Below are positions 54,516 through 64,000 of a stretch of DNA of 64,000 bases, piece by piece. The stretch lies in assembly GCA_917880885.1 (NCBI GenBank), contig OU862910.1:15512710-15576709 (forward strand). The letters run 5' to 3'. Numbering within the stretch: position 1 is the first letter of the stretch; each line of letters starts with the position of its first letter. This DNA is from Limnephilus marmoratus (taxonomy: Eukaryota > Arthropoda > Insecta > Trichoptera > Limnephilidae). The position numbers and the translations under genes are program-made. The notes below the pieces were generated by a model. That model was not told the DNA's origin, ran no database searches, and was given only the letters and a program-made list of their open reading frames with translations.

Positions 54516-55166
54516 TTAATAGTGATTAAAAAAATATGATAGCATAGCCTTCTTGTACCTATGTTCCATGCAGTTAAAAAGATCTATCACATCTGCATAT
54601 CTATTAGTAACTTCATGTAACCTAGGTAAAAGTGAGTGTTTCGTATACTCAGTCCGATTATTGTTACATTTAAAAAGGATTTTAGAACGAGTGTTTCGCG
54701 TGGGAATATGTAATTCAATGAGCTTAGTTAGATCAGGACTGTCTATTCTACCATTTACAATTTTGAACATTAATATTAAGTCGGATATAATTCTTCGATC
54801 TGACAGTCTTAATAAATTTAATTCTTTCATCAAGTAATTATAATTTATGTTTTCAATGGGAATACCGAGGTTAAAATTAATGTATCTTAAGAATTTGTGT
54901 TGAATTTTTTCGATTGAATCTGAATGTATTTTAAAATGGGGGGACCAGATCGAGGAGTTATATTCGACTTGACTACGTACTAAGGATGTATACAAAATTT
55001 TTAAAGTTGAAATATTCTTGAAACCTTTGGAATTTCTAAGAACGAAGCCAAGCATTTTGATACCTTTATTATAGATTGAGTTTATATGGGATATAAAGTT
55101 TAATTTAGAGTCGAAAGTTATGCCCAAGTTATTAATTTCTTCGACAGAGGTAAGGTATATTATCAT
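54516..55166 (-). pseudogene. 5'-truncated LINE RT C-terminus, 216 codons open
   Basis: Reads EINNLGITFDSKLNFISHIN, KMLGFVLRNSKGFKNISTLK, ILYTSLVRSQVEYNSSIWSP and IEKIQHKFLRYINFNLGIP. This is the region from the RT thumb (LGI.FD.KL.F..HI) through the conserved (V)EY...IW block to the C-terminus. The palm with its catalytic residues is lost by 5' truncation. No internal stop, so the insertion is relatively young. It is a different subfamily from the 40914 and 27116 LINEs (IW.P in place of TWG/VWG). Confidence 0.88.
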
Positions 55167-55199
55167 AACTACTATTTAAAGATGGGCAAAATTCTTGCT

Positions 55200-56030
55200 A
55201 CAATCTACGTGAATACTTTTTTTAGTAGTTTACGCGTTAGTGAACGATGTTTTTAATAGAGATAACTACTAACTGTTGCTAATCTGAAATAATAAATTTC
55301 CAGTGTCAATTTTATAATTTCTGTTGCCATAATATTCAAACTATTAATCGTAAATATGATTATTTGCTTTTTTTTACTATTTTTTTTCGTGACATTTTTA
55401 ATGTCTTTTTTCAACTAAAAATATTAAAAAATCAGTTAATTGAACAGTTAGGAGCGGGGTAAAGAGTTGGTTGGCTACTTGGCTAAGTGATCAGTGATGA
55501 CACGTGGAGGAATTTTTTTTTTAGTTTGGTTTGAAGAAAATAAAATGACATAAAACATCTGCAGTTTAATATGTAGATATTTTTTATTTAGATAGATAAT
55601 CCCTATAAATTAAATGTGAAATCGAGTTCAAAGGAGTATCACAAGTTGAAGTTATCCCTGGTTTGTGGTATGACAACTTCCTGACCGGTTCGACTTGACG
55701 CACGGAAATTGCATTTTCAATATCCTTTTATGGGGACTTCCTCCCGGTGTCAGGCGCTTTTTCATGGCGTCACAATCAGGCGCGATGGACGCTCCAGAGC
55801 AAGTCACGTTCGCAGGTCGTATAAATAATGGAAGGTTGCTTAAATAATAACGGCTGGCAGAAGGTTGCTCGCGGTACATGTTTGAACATCCAAATCGTTA
55901 AACTCACAGCATGCGCTATTCAGTTGATGTTTGCCTCGATGCGCGACATAATACGTGATTTTGAATATACTCGTATAATAAATAATGTTGGTATGGCGAA
56001 CGCATCAAAAAATATTTCAAATATGTTTTA
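55200..56030. other. Gene-free stretch
   Basis: Short frames (55879..55652 minus, 55828..56031 plus) have no recognised family. Confidence 0.4.
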
Positions 56031-56034
56031 AACT

Positions 56035-56310
56035 AGCTTTTTCCCGCGGCCACGCACGCATGGTATTAGGGGGATTACCACTCCTCTCCCCATATCTCCC
56101 CCCTCCCCCCACTCCCCTCCACCCTCATTAATTCCCGGTACATTCAGTTTTCAAACTGCTCGCGTGCCACCTAGTGCAATTTTTTATACGAATTTCATAA
56201 TGCCAGAGCTCACCAGTAGTTTTATTTAAAGAATTATCCGATTTGGTGCAATCGTTTAGAAGTTATGCGCCGACACACATTTCGGCCATTCATTTTTAGA
56301 GATAGATATT
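56035..56310 (+). repeat. Family T element
   Basis: ACTAGCTTTTTCCCGCGGCC, a C/T tract, CCCGGTACATTCAGTTTTC, AAACTGCTCGCGTGCCACC, ATAATGCCAGAGCTCACC, CCGATTTGGTGCAATCG, ending ATTCATTTTTAGAGATAG. Complete but with a short C/T tract. Confidence 0.75.
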
Positions 56311-56589
56311 AACTACGACGCCAACATCGTTTCCACGAAAACCGTTTGTTTTGCTCTTTTTCTGACGTTTGCAATAACTCGATTTAGTTAGGGACAGAAA
56401 ACGTACGATAAATAATTTAATAACTCTAGAGAGCTTATTCATAATGTCAGAGCTTACCAATATATACATATACAGCCCATATTACTCGCAAATAATGAAG
56501 ATTTCTATTAGTGAAGTCCATTCAGTAGTTTTTGCGTGAAAGAGTAACAAACATCCATACAAACTTTCGCCTTTATAATATTAATAGGA

Positions 56590-56812
56590 AGTGAATGCAG
56601 CATATTGTGAGTCCCAACTGCTTCCCACAAGCTGAAGCCAGTGTCACTATAACTTCAGGTGGGAAGAGGATGAAGAGGGGAAAAAGGACGGTGGGAAAGG
56701 ACCTAGCTATTCAGTTCTGATCACAAAATGCTGCTAAAACCAGTTCAAGCAACGCAACGTTTCGATTCTGAATAGTGTTCTTTCACCGAGGCGCTAAAGA
56801 GAGCATCTACAT
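56590..56812 (-). repeat. Family P fragment
   Basis: GAGTCCCAACTGCTTCCC, GAAGCCAGTGTCACTAT, GGACCTAGCTATTCAG, AACCAGTTCAAGCAACG and TTCTGAATAGTG follow the order of one arm of 24428..24895. Confidence 0.6.
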
Positions 56813-57439
56813 ATCTATAATTTTTTTTGTTAAACAGCAAACATATTTTTTATCGGAATGAAATATTATACCGGAAGGTATTAAACAATTTTCAGGTTAA
56901 TTTTTGAAATACATAAAAAACGCCTCACAGTTTAGCTGTGTTTTTAAACCGCAATTTGAACCATTTTTACATCATAAATCTGAGGGAACAATTTATCCCA
57001 CGGCCGTGTAGAGGGGAAATGTTGTTAGCGGTTTTCTGTGACGGTATTTGTCACCCCGCAGTTAAGATACTATGTCGAGTGTCACAGCGGGCATCCCAAA
57101 GGCCTGTGGACGGCAATCATCTATGGATACATACAGCCTTCGCGTGAGATAGAGCCTTCGCTATTATAGATTGAACCACCCTCACATGTTACTCGCTTTC
57201 TTGGGAACTTGTCCCATATCCTATCCTCCATATTCCTACGCGTATTTCCTCAAAGATTGTGCCAAGAAACGAGGGAGCAGCTGACAAGGGATGTTGTCGG
57301 AGGGTGTTTTATTTATAAACCTTTGGGAAATTTTCCGGAGAATTATTTATGCTCTCAGGTGTCATCAGTAAATAGTTTTTCGTGAAAGCTTACAAATATA
57401 CGTACAGTAGGCGTGGATGATTGACAGTCACTTTTTATA

Positions 57440-57771
57440 CACAGTGTCCGGAAACCCGTATCTAAACGTGAAACCGGTGAATCTACGTCACATTCGGGAA
57501 GTAGATTCTGCAAATTATTTTTTACTGATTTAAACTTTGACTTTTTTAGCACAAATTTGAAAAAAATCGGTTTCTAGGGGACAACAATATTAAAAATAAT
57601 GTGCACGAAGTATTCGCAGATCCGGCTCCAAAAAATCCGTTAGCTGCCGAAAAATTAGGAATAAAGTTTTTAAAAAATCCGAAATTCACATTTCGTTGAA
57701 GTTTTTTTTGTTATCTGTGTAATGTAGATTCATCACTTTCCCGTTTGTACCACGACTTTCCAGACATAGTG
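57440..57771. mobile_element. MITE related to 38604, second copy
   Basis: CACAGTGTCCGGAAACCCG and its inverse near CGACTTTCCAGACATAGTG, flanked by TA. Interior words GTGAATCTACGTCAC, AAATTTGAAAAAAATCGG and GTAGATTCATCACTTTCCCG parallel the 38604 copy. It is more diverged and 332 bp long. Confidence 0.7.
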
Positions 57772-58049
57772 TATTTTATTTTAAGCAAATAATTCACAGA
57801 CAATGGTAGATTTACTTAATAATATTGATAGATAATTTTTTAAGGTAAAATTCTACTCATTTAAGCACACAAACAATGCCTCTTAACAATTCAATAATGG
57901 ATCAAAATTTCTTCATATTTCCGAGAAGTACTTGTTTTTGAAATGGTGCCTAGTGGAAAAAGTTCTGGCAATTCTATTTTCTTTCTCACGCTATAGGTCT
58001 AAGAAACCTTTCGTAATTGCCTTCTCCGATCAGTCTTATATTTTTATTT

Positions 58050-58368
58050 TATACTAGCAGACCCGGCCACAAGTTGCTTTGGCTAACGAAACACAACGCC
58101 ATTACCCAACCTTTATAAAATCCACACCACGCGCTTGCCAGCTGCCCGCTGCCCGCTGCGTGAATTGAATATTTGAATTTCTCGGCTTTTCTCTACTATA
58201 ATAAGCATGTATTATACATATAAACCTTCCCCTTGAATTACTCTATCTATTGGTGAAAACCGCATGAAAATCTGTTTCGTAGTTTAAAAGATCTATGCGC
58301 ACATTCATTTTGAGCGACTTCATTTTATACTATGTAATGATGATGATAATGATGATGATTATAAATAG
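58050..58368 (+). repeat. Family B element
   Basis: TACTAGCAGACCCGGCCAC, GGCTAACGAAACACAACGCC, CCAGCTGCCCGCTGCCCGC, ATAATAAGCATGTATTATAC, AGATCTATGCGCACATTC, then TATGTAATGATGATGATAATG as tail. Near-identical inverse copy at 25950; a 5' fragment at 1112. It has an (ATG)n-type tail and no ORF. Confidence 0.8.
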
Positions 58369-58599
58369 AGTGTATTTTTGTATAGTTGTTAGTGGGTTAT
58401 TACAAATGAATACGTTAATATAGTAGAGAAAAAGTTAATATTCTTTCTAAAATTGTCACAAAATTTAGATAGCAAAATGAGAGGGATGAAAAGACTATTA
58501 TTTTTTTCATGTTTTCTGTAAAACGGTTAAAGACTAATATCACAAAGAATAATTTAAATTAAAAAGGTATGGCGGCCGTTTAACTATTTTGTGACATAT

Positions 58600-58930
58600 T
58601 TTTTTTTTTACATGAGCTCCACACAGGAGGCGCTGAGGAAAAATAATTTCCATCAGGGCCTATGTCATCTTTAGGGAGTGTGGAGGGTTTTTTTAAGGAA
58701 GGAGAGTTTAGGGAAGCAAAAAGGGTTTAAGGGGTGGGTAGGAATCTGGGGTTCAGTGTGTACTGCTCATCCGCCTCCAAGACCTAGACAAATCTCACCC
58801 CATGAACCCGGGCACCCCTGCTAAATCACCAAACGTAGCGAACCCCTTGGGATGACCTATGGCAGAGGTGTTGGTTATCCAATAAAGGTTCCCGGGGCGG
58901 TGGTACCCATTCCCGCCTCCCAATTGTATG
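58600..58930 (-). repeat. Family Q copy, minus strand
   Basis: ACATGAGCTCCACACAGGAGGC, CAGGGCCTATGTCATCTTTAGG, GGGGTGGGTAGGAATCTGGGG, CCCATGAACCCGGGCACCCC and CCAATAAAGGTTCCCGGGGC are the inverse of the 25430 order. Confidence 0.75.
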
Positions 58931-59133
58931 TCAAAAGATAGTCTGTAAGTATCAATGAAAATGTCGAGAGTCAATGAAGAATCGTTAAGCAGTTGAATCG
59001 CACTCTTTATTGGTACGTTCTGACAGGCAAAAATTCTCGCTTTCGGAGCATAAAAAAGTGCATGAGAAACTAACTTGTTAGGTATATGTAATTTAACTTT
59101 TCAGCATATGTGATGGGTGGATTGATGATTAAC

Positions 59134-59335
59134 TTAAAAAAAATGCTTTCCTAAAAATATTTTTCGGTGGGCTTCTTTTGGAGGTGTTGAAATGGAGCTT
59201 TCCTCTTTAGAACAAAGATGGATAGAGGAATGCATAGTATGTATCATGTATAAGTACCTCTTTTGTATTTTTTCTATTTCCAGGATACAGTTTTGTTCAG
59301 AAGGGGTCCAAATATTTGAGCCATATTCCACGATG
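59134..59335 (-). pseudogene. Short LINE RT scrap
   Basis: Reads (S)IVEYGSNIWTPSEQNCILE and IEKIQKRYLYMIHTMHSS, matching the EY...IW / IE.IQ..F block of the LINE at 55166..54516. Only about 65 codons remain. Confidence 0.7.
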
Positions 59336-59939
59336 CTGCGAAAAAGTGCTTAGTATGCTCTCCGTATTGCGATTCCATTAGTAAGTGTTAATTATTATTC
59401 CATTAGATGCATTATCCACAGAGTTTAGCAAAAGGAAGACCTGCGCAATAAATTACTTAAAAACCTAACTTATTTCAATCAGTTTACTAATAACTAACAA
59501 TTTCAGACTATTTATAAAAAAACTGTGTTTATAAATCGAGCAGGTTTTCAAGTAAAATAAAATAAATAAAAACGCTGGAAAAAAGCTTCCCTTTTTGAAG
59601 AAACAGTCTCACGTAGGGTAAAACGTGAAATTCATCATTTTGTTCCAACAATGTTTTGCGAAATGCTAAAAATCTGATTTTATTATTATTCTGACCATGT
59701 TTCTCCGCTTTTGAGTTAAACCGGATTTCTTGTTCATTTTTTAAACGTGGGGAGCGAGAATTTCAGATCAAATGTATAAAATGTTTTATATACATAGTAG
59801 AAAAACGAGGAGGAAATTTATGTAAAAGGAAATTATTCATCAATAATTCAATAAATCAATCTTCCGTTTTGTCGAAAACACATAACCTGAATCAGAGAAA
59901 GGAAAAACAAGTGTTTCAAATGATGAAAAATATTAATAT

Positions 59940-60335
59940 ACTAGCTGGTTCTCGGCATGCGTTGCTACGCCATTTAATAAGGAAATTGTTTCTCTCTGCG
60001 TGTCCTTTCCCATTCATCCCGTTCCCCTTCCGCCTCCCCTCCTCTCCCGCGTTCCCACTTCCCACACCGCCTTCCCTCTCCCTACTCCCCTCGCCTGCTT
60101 CCCCGGTACGATTCAGTCCCGGTACATTCAGTTTTCAAACAGCTCACGTGCCACCTATCGCAATTTTTTATACAAATTTAGTAATGCCAGAGCTCTGCAG
60201 TAGTTTTATAAAAACCTTGTCCTGACTAAAACGAACACAACAAAAAAATAATTATCCAATTTGGTGCAGTCGTTAGGAAGTTATGCGCGTACATACATTT
60301 CAGCGATTCATTTTTATTTATATAGATAGATAGAA
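59940..60335 (+). repeat. Family T element, tandem copy 1
   Basis: ACTAGCTGGTTCTCGGCATGC, GTTGCTACGCCATTTAATAAGG, C/T tract, GGTACATTCAGTTTTCAAA, CAGCTCACGTGCCACCTATCG, AATTATCCAATTTGGTGCAG, ATTCATTTTTATTTATATAG, ATAGATAGAAGATAG. Followed directly by a second full copy. Confidence 0.88.
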
Positions 60336-60342
60336 GATAGAA

Positions 60343-60785
60343 GACTAGCTGGTTCCCGGCATGCGTTGCTTTGCCATTTAATTAAGAAATTGTTTCTCTC
60401 TGCGTGTCCTATCCCATTTGTCCCGTTCCCCTTCCGCCTCCCTTCCTCTACCGCGTCCCCTTCCCCCTCTCGCGTTCCCACTTTCCACACCGCCTTCCCT
60501 CTCCCCACTCCCCTCGCCCGCAAACCCTCCTCCCGAGTTCCACCCTCCCGCATTCCATTCATTCAGTCCCGGTACATTCTGTTTTCAAACAGCTCACGTG
60601 CCACCTATCGCAATTTTTTATATAAATTTAGTAATGCCAGAGCTCACCAGTAGTTTTATAAAAACCTTGTCCTGACTATAACGAACACAACAAAAAAAGA
60701 ATTATCCAATTTGGTGCAGTCGTTAGGAAGTTATGCGCGTAGATACATTTCAGCGATTCATTTTTATTTATATAGATAGATAGAT
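60343..60785 (+). repeat. Family T element, tandem copy 2
   Basis: Same order as copy 1, with a longer C/T tract (60420-60560). Copies 1 and 2 are separated only by ATAGATAG-type tail sequence, suggesting insertion into the tail or a local duplication. Confidence 0.88.
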
Positions 60786-60789
60786 TTCC

Positions 60790-61200
60790 TTATACCGCGC
60801 AATAATTACAACATTTTTGAAAAATTACTTCAGCAAAATATTTTTTGGTATCCACCATGTTTGGCTTTGACTCAAATTTAATCATCCGGTTTATAGTTGA
60901 AAATAACTCAGAGTTAAGGATTTAACCACAAAGGGCTCTAAAATCATGAATGAATCCGAATAACGTGAAATATTGCTGAGTTTTGATTAGTTTTCTAATT
61001 CATTTAATTTTTGAAACTTGATTTTCGTAGAAATTCCAGAGTAATCGATAGTTATATTATAAATGCGAAAGTGCGTGTGTTTGTTTGTTACGCTTTCACG
61101 CCTAGACCACTTAACCGATTTTAAAAATCTTTCACCAATTGAAAGCTACATTATCAGCGAGTAACGTAGGCTGTATATAATGGTAAGCTCTGGCGTCATG
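60790..61200. other. Gene-free stretch with a dispersed repeat
   Basis: 61045-61200 (ATTATAAATGCGAAAGTGCG, TGTTACGCTTTCACGCC, GAAAGCTACATTATCAGCG, TGGTAAGCTCTGGCGTCATG) matches words at 28480-28570 and 28755-28800. No gene. Confidence 0.5.
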
Positions 61201-61365
61201 AAATGATAAATATTAATATATTTTATTTATTACACGTTTATTGTCCTTCACAAAAGCGAGTTATTGATAACGTCAGACGAAAAGCAGAACAAATCGTTTT
61301 CTTGGTACCTAACGATGTTGATTTATTTGCGGGAAATTTTATTTCAGGCGTCGTAGTTAATATCT

Positions 61366-61455
61366 ATCTATTTTCCATCTATTTTCTATTTAAATAAAAA
61401 TTAATCTCCGGATTGTTTGTAAGCGCATAACTTCCGAACGACTGCACCAAATCTA
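61366..61455 (-). repeat. Family T element, 3' part (first half of a split copy)
   Basis: TCTATCTATTTTCC, AATAAAAATTAATCTCCGG, GCGCATAACTTCCGAACGAC, TGCACCAAAT is a minus-strand T 3' end. It continues at 62047, so the copy is split by the LINE 3' fragment. Confidence 0.75.
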
Positions 61456-62046
61456 ATCTAACCTTCATTCTCTATGTACAGATTTGTGTTATTTTATTTA
61501 TAGAGATTTATTCTTTCCTTTGCTGCTTATGTTTTACGTATGTTAACTCTGTTATTACCTCTTACGTTTATTTATATTATTTTGCTGAATTGTTCTATGT
61601 TTAGAATTAGATCTTGGCATTACTATGTGTTTTTAAAGTTTTAACGAAATTCTTGATTATATGAAACTATATATATACATTCCATGAAAGACTTGTAATA
61701 ATTTCCAATAATTCTGTTAAGATTTTTGGTTTTATAACACTATGTACATTCCATGATAACCTTATAACAATTTTCAATAATTCTTTTTTATATTTTTGGT
61801 TTTACGACCTTGTGTACATCCCACTACAACAATTTTCAATAATTTTATCTAGATTTTGTATACTTATGTTTTTATAATTATGTGCATGCATGCGTATACA
61901 TATATGTGTATATGTTTACGCATGCATTTATATGTAACCTTCTCAGAACAGACCTTGTCTAGTGTGAGGCCGGTTGCTTACTTGTTTGTATATGTTAATT
62001 TTATTTCAATAAAAGCCCGGGTTGCCGGCAATTTAAAATAAAAAAA
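61456..62046 (+). mobile_element. LINE 3' UTR fragment inserted into a family T element
   Basis: The insert ends ATTTCAATAAAAGCC...AATTTAAAATAAAAAAA, a LINE 3' terminus, exactly where the T element resumes (TTGGATAATTCC). It carries the stem-loop listed at 61938. No RT coding sequence remains. Internal imperfect repeats of TACATTCCATGA...AATTTTCAATAATT occur about every 60-80 bases. Confidence 0.7.
61938..61969 (+). other. Two-tier stem-loop in LINE 3' UTR
   Basis: CCTTCTCA pairs with TGTGAGG (one U-U mismatch, one G-U). Interior: GAAC, inner stem AGAC-ctt-GTCT, AG. The inner stem differs from AGGC/GCCT of the 3983 copy by a compensated pair. Confidence 0.55.
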
Positions 62047-62440
62047 TTGGATAATTCCTTTTTTATATGTTCGTTATTGTTAGGACGAGGTTTGTTTAAA
62101 ACTACTGGTGAACTCTATATCATTATGAAATTTGTATAAAAAAATTGCAATAGGAGGCACGCGAGCTGTTTGAAAACTGAATGTACCGGGAATGAATGTA
62201 TGGAATGCGGGAAGGGGGAGGGGGGAGGGGGAGAGGAACTCGGGTAGGGAGTTCACGGGAGGGGGGAGGGGAACCAGGAAAGGGCAGGGGAACCTGGGAG
62301 TGAGGATGGGGAGTGGGGAGTGGGAACGCGAGAGGGGAAGTGGTGGCGGAAGGGGAACGGGACGAATGGGAAAGGACACGCATGGAGAAACAATTTCTTC
62401 ATTAAATGGCATAGCAACGCATGCCGGGAACTCGCAATTA
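62047..62440 (-). repeat. Family T element, second half of the split copy
   Basis: TTGGATAATTCCTTTTTTATATG, GCAATAGGAGGCACGCGAGC, TGAATGTACCGGGAATGAATG, a G/A tract, ATGGGAAAGGACACGCATGG, ATGGCATAGCAACGCATGCC is the reverse complement of T. Overlapping open frames are compositional artefacts. Confidence 0.82.
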
Positions 62441-62444
62441 TTTG

Positions 62445-63220
62445 TAAAAGAAAGCACCCTTAAAAGAAGAAACAAAAGTTTAATAAATCTTTGTATTTAT
62501 TATGTACGTTATTACTTTTTTCTATTCATATTTTAAAAAAATATTCCCGGATCATACTCGTAAACAATGTCTTCACAATACGAAAACAATTTATATGGAG
62601 ATTTCACTTGTTCAATTTAAACTTTTAATTAACGTTCATATTCCAAAGTCACCGTGATCCGCTTCTAAACCAACGCAAAAATTAATCTTTCCACGGAAGC
62701 TGTTGATTATTTTATATTCTCTTTTTTGTATAATTAATCGAAAGGTTCAAACAGAATTTTTGACCCGGCTTATGTTCTCCGTGTTAAACACGCTCCAGAA
62801 ATTTCCCTGTAATGAGGGGATAAGGTTAAATAACTATGGGAGAAACACAAGACAGATGAAATGATCAAAAATAGGTCATAAATATATCTAAAAGTAGCCA
62901 TCGAATTGTACGAACTGGCAAATAAGATTTTAAATTTACAACAAAGACATATTGCTAGTTCCAGCACTCTCTTCCATCTTTGGTCAACGTAGCTTTAGAT
63001 ACTTTGCCACAAAAATATTCAACACTATCTGAACCCGACCACGCTTCGCTGTGGCTTTGTCTGATTTTAATTATTAGATGAGTTAACAAAAATTGTCTAG
63101 CAACTGTGCATTTTCAAAGAAGACACATTGCTTAATTGAATATCTGCTGTGACTATGCTGTAGTATAATTTTTTAAAAATTATTTATTTATTCAGACCTT
63201 AAAGGCTTTTACAATATCAC
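62445..63220. other. Gene-free stretch with a small LINE scrap
   Basis: Near 62975 the plus strand encodes FGQRSFRYFATKIFNTI, a LINE C-terminal scrap like that at 3690. Nothing else is recognised. Confidence 0.5.
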
Positions 63221-63224
63221 GTTA

Positions 63225-63585
63225 TTTCATGCGTTGCTATGCCAATTAATAAAGAAATTGTTTCTCCCTGAGTGTCCTTTCCCATTCGACCCGTTCCCCT
63301 TCCGCCTCCCCTTCTTCTCCTGCATCCTCTTCCCCTCTCGCGTTCCCACTCCGTCACCTCCACCTTCCCTCTACCCACTCCACTCCCCCCCCCCCTTCCT
63401 CCGTCCCGCAAACCCTTCTCCCGAGTTCTCCTTCGCCCTTCCAGGTTCCCCTCCCCTTCCCCGGTTCCCCTCCCCCCTCTCGCCATCGCCATCCACCTTC
63501 CCCGCCTTCCCTCTTCCCTTTACCGCTCCCACGTCCCGCCAACCCTCCTCCCGCTTTCCATATATTCAATCCCAGTACATTTAGT
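63225..63585 (+). repeat. Family T element, 5' part with the longest pyrimidine tract
   Basis: ATGCGTTGCTATGCCAATTAATAAAG, TCCCATTCGACCCGTTCCCC, then a C/T-only tract of about 250 bases with a run of C at 63387, ending ATATTCAATCCCAGTACATTTAG. The 3' half is missing. Confidence 0.78.
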
Positions 63586-64000
63586 TTTTACACCTTTTAC
63601 AATTTTATTCAAATTAAAATTTTTCATGTATATTAAATTTGGTATATAACATAGGTACCTATTTAAAATATCTAAAATTCTTGATTCGATTCAAACTATT
63701 AGGGGAGTACCTACTTTAAATAAATTTATCAACTTAAAGATTTTCAAAAATAGAATTTTATTTAACAATCATTTTTCTGCAAAATGTTATTCTGTCTAGA
63801 ACTGTCATTCCGTTGTTTACTATGACAAATTATGAGTCAATTTAAAACGCATAAAATTATTCTTTTCCTTTGTAACTTCCAAATAAAAAGTATGTATAAA
63901 TGCTCTTCTGCTAAAATGCAATGTTCTGTAAAAATTTTGAAGCAATCCATCAATTACTTTCCGAGATTAGCGAACGCAAACATACGGAACCTAAATTTTT
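63586..64000. other. Gene-free stretch at window end
   Basis: No coding sequence is recognised. The final 100 bases (ATGCAATGTTCTGTAAAAATTTTGAAGC) may be the start of another repeat running out of the window. Confidence 0.4.

Noticed and set aside
1..64000. Prokaryotic-style operons, phage or defence systems
   Set aside because: No long adjacent ORFs, ribosome-binding sites or prokaryotic gene families were seen; the window is eukaryotic repeat-rich DNA.

Overview
This window is AT-rich, intron- and transposon-dominated eukaryotic DNA, most probably from an insect. The reasons are Jockey-superfamily and RTE-type LINE fragments, tRNA-derived SINE heads, many terminal-inverted-repeat (TIR) MITEs, several minisatellites, and a gene split by an intron of about 14.8 kb with canonical GT-AG sites. 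The order is not resolved: a moth, butterfly or caddisfly would fit, but I saw no diagnostic gene. There are no rRNA genes, operons or CRISPR arrays.

Host gene. The best-supported host gene is on the minus strand. Its first coding exon (46834..46726) encodes a signal peptide. A GC-rich, cysteine-rich second exon (31925..31764) joins it in matching phase 1 and ends in a phase-1 donor, so the gene continues toward lower coordinates. A phase-compatible candidate exon lies at 24216..23994, but its link to the gene is uncertain. I could not name the family.

Mobile elements. Nearly everything else is transposon-derived. (1) LINEs: a 2.8 kb 5'-truncated copy with an intact endonuclease-end/RT frame (40622..43454), an RT fragment fused to a microsatellite (27116..28047), and many decayed 3' fragments. 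Four plus-strand LINE 3' ends share a two-tier stem-loop with compensatory changes. (2) DNA transposons: a 1960-bp element with 12-bp TIRs and an 8-bp target duplication (16819..18778), and a 1.3-kb TIR element carrying a decayed Cys-rich ORF (5921..7246). (3) MITEs and foldbacks: at 7802, 13126, 24428, 30401, 33545, 36549 (interrupted by a LINE), 38604, 39619, 45425 and 57440. (4) Three sequence families carry hammerhead-ribozyme-like cores, resembling the ribozymes known from Penelope-like retroelements.

Layout. 1-5 kb: a minisatellite and LINE 3' ends. 5-9.5 kb: TIR element, MITE, dispersed repeats. 11-16.8 kb: an orphan ORF, LINE scraps, two minisatellites. 16.8-18.8 kb: the 8-bp-TSD transposon. 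19-26 kb: repeat mosaic plus the candidate exon. 27-28.4 kb: LINE. 30-36 kb: MITEs, host exon 2, and a 110-bp satellite that resembles the inside of a neighbouring MITE. 36-43.5 kb: nested TIR element, ribozyme-like foldback, largest LINE. 44-47 kb: LINE remnants and host exon 1. 47-64 kb: repeat mosaic with RTE and Jockey fragments and several copies of a pyrimidine-rich element.

All repeat families were recognised by eye from copies within the window; family letters (Q, T, B, R, S, P, M, H1-H3) are local labels.
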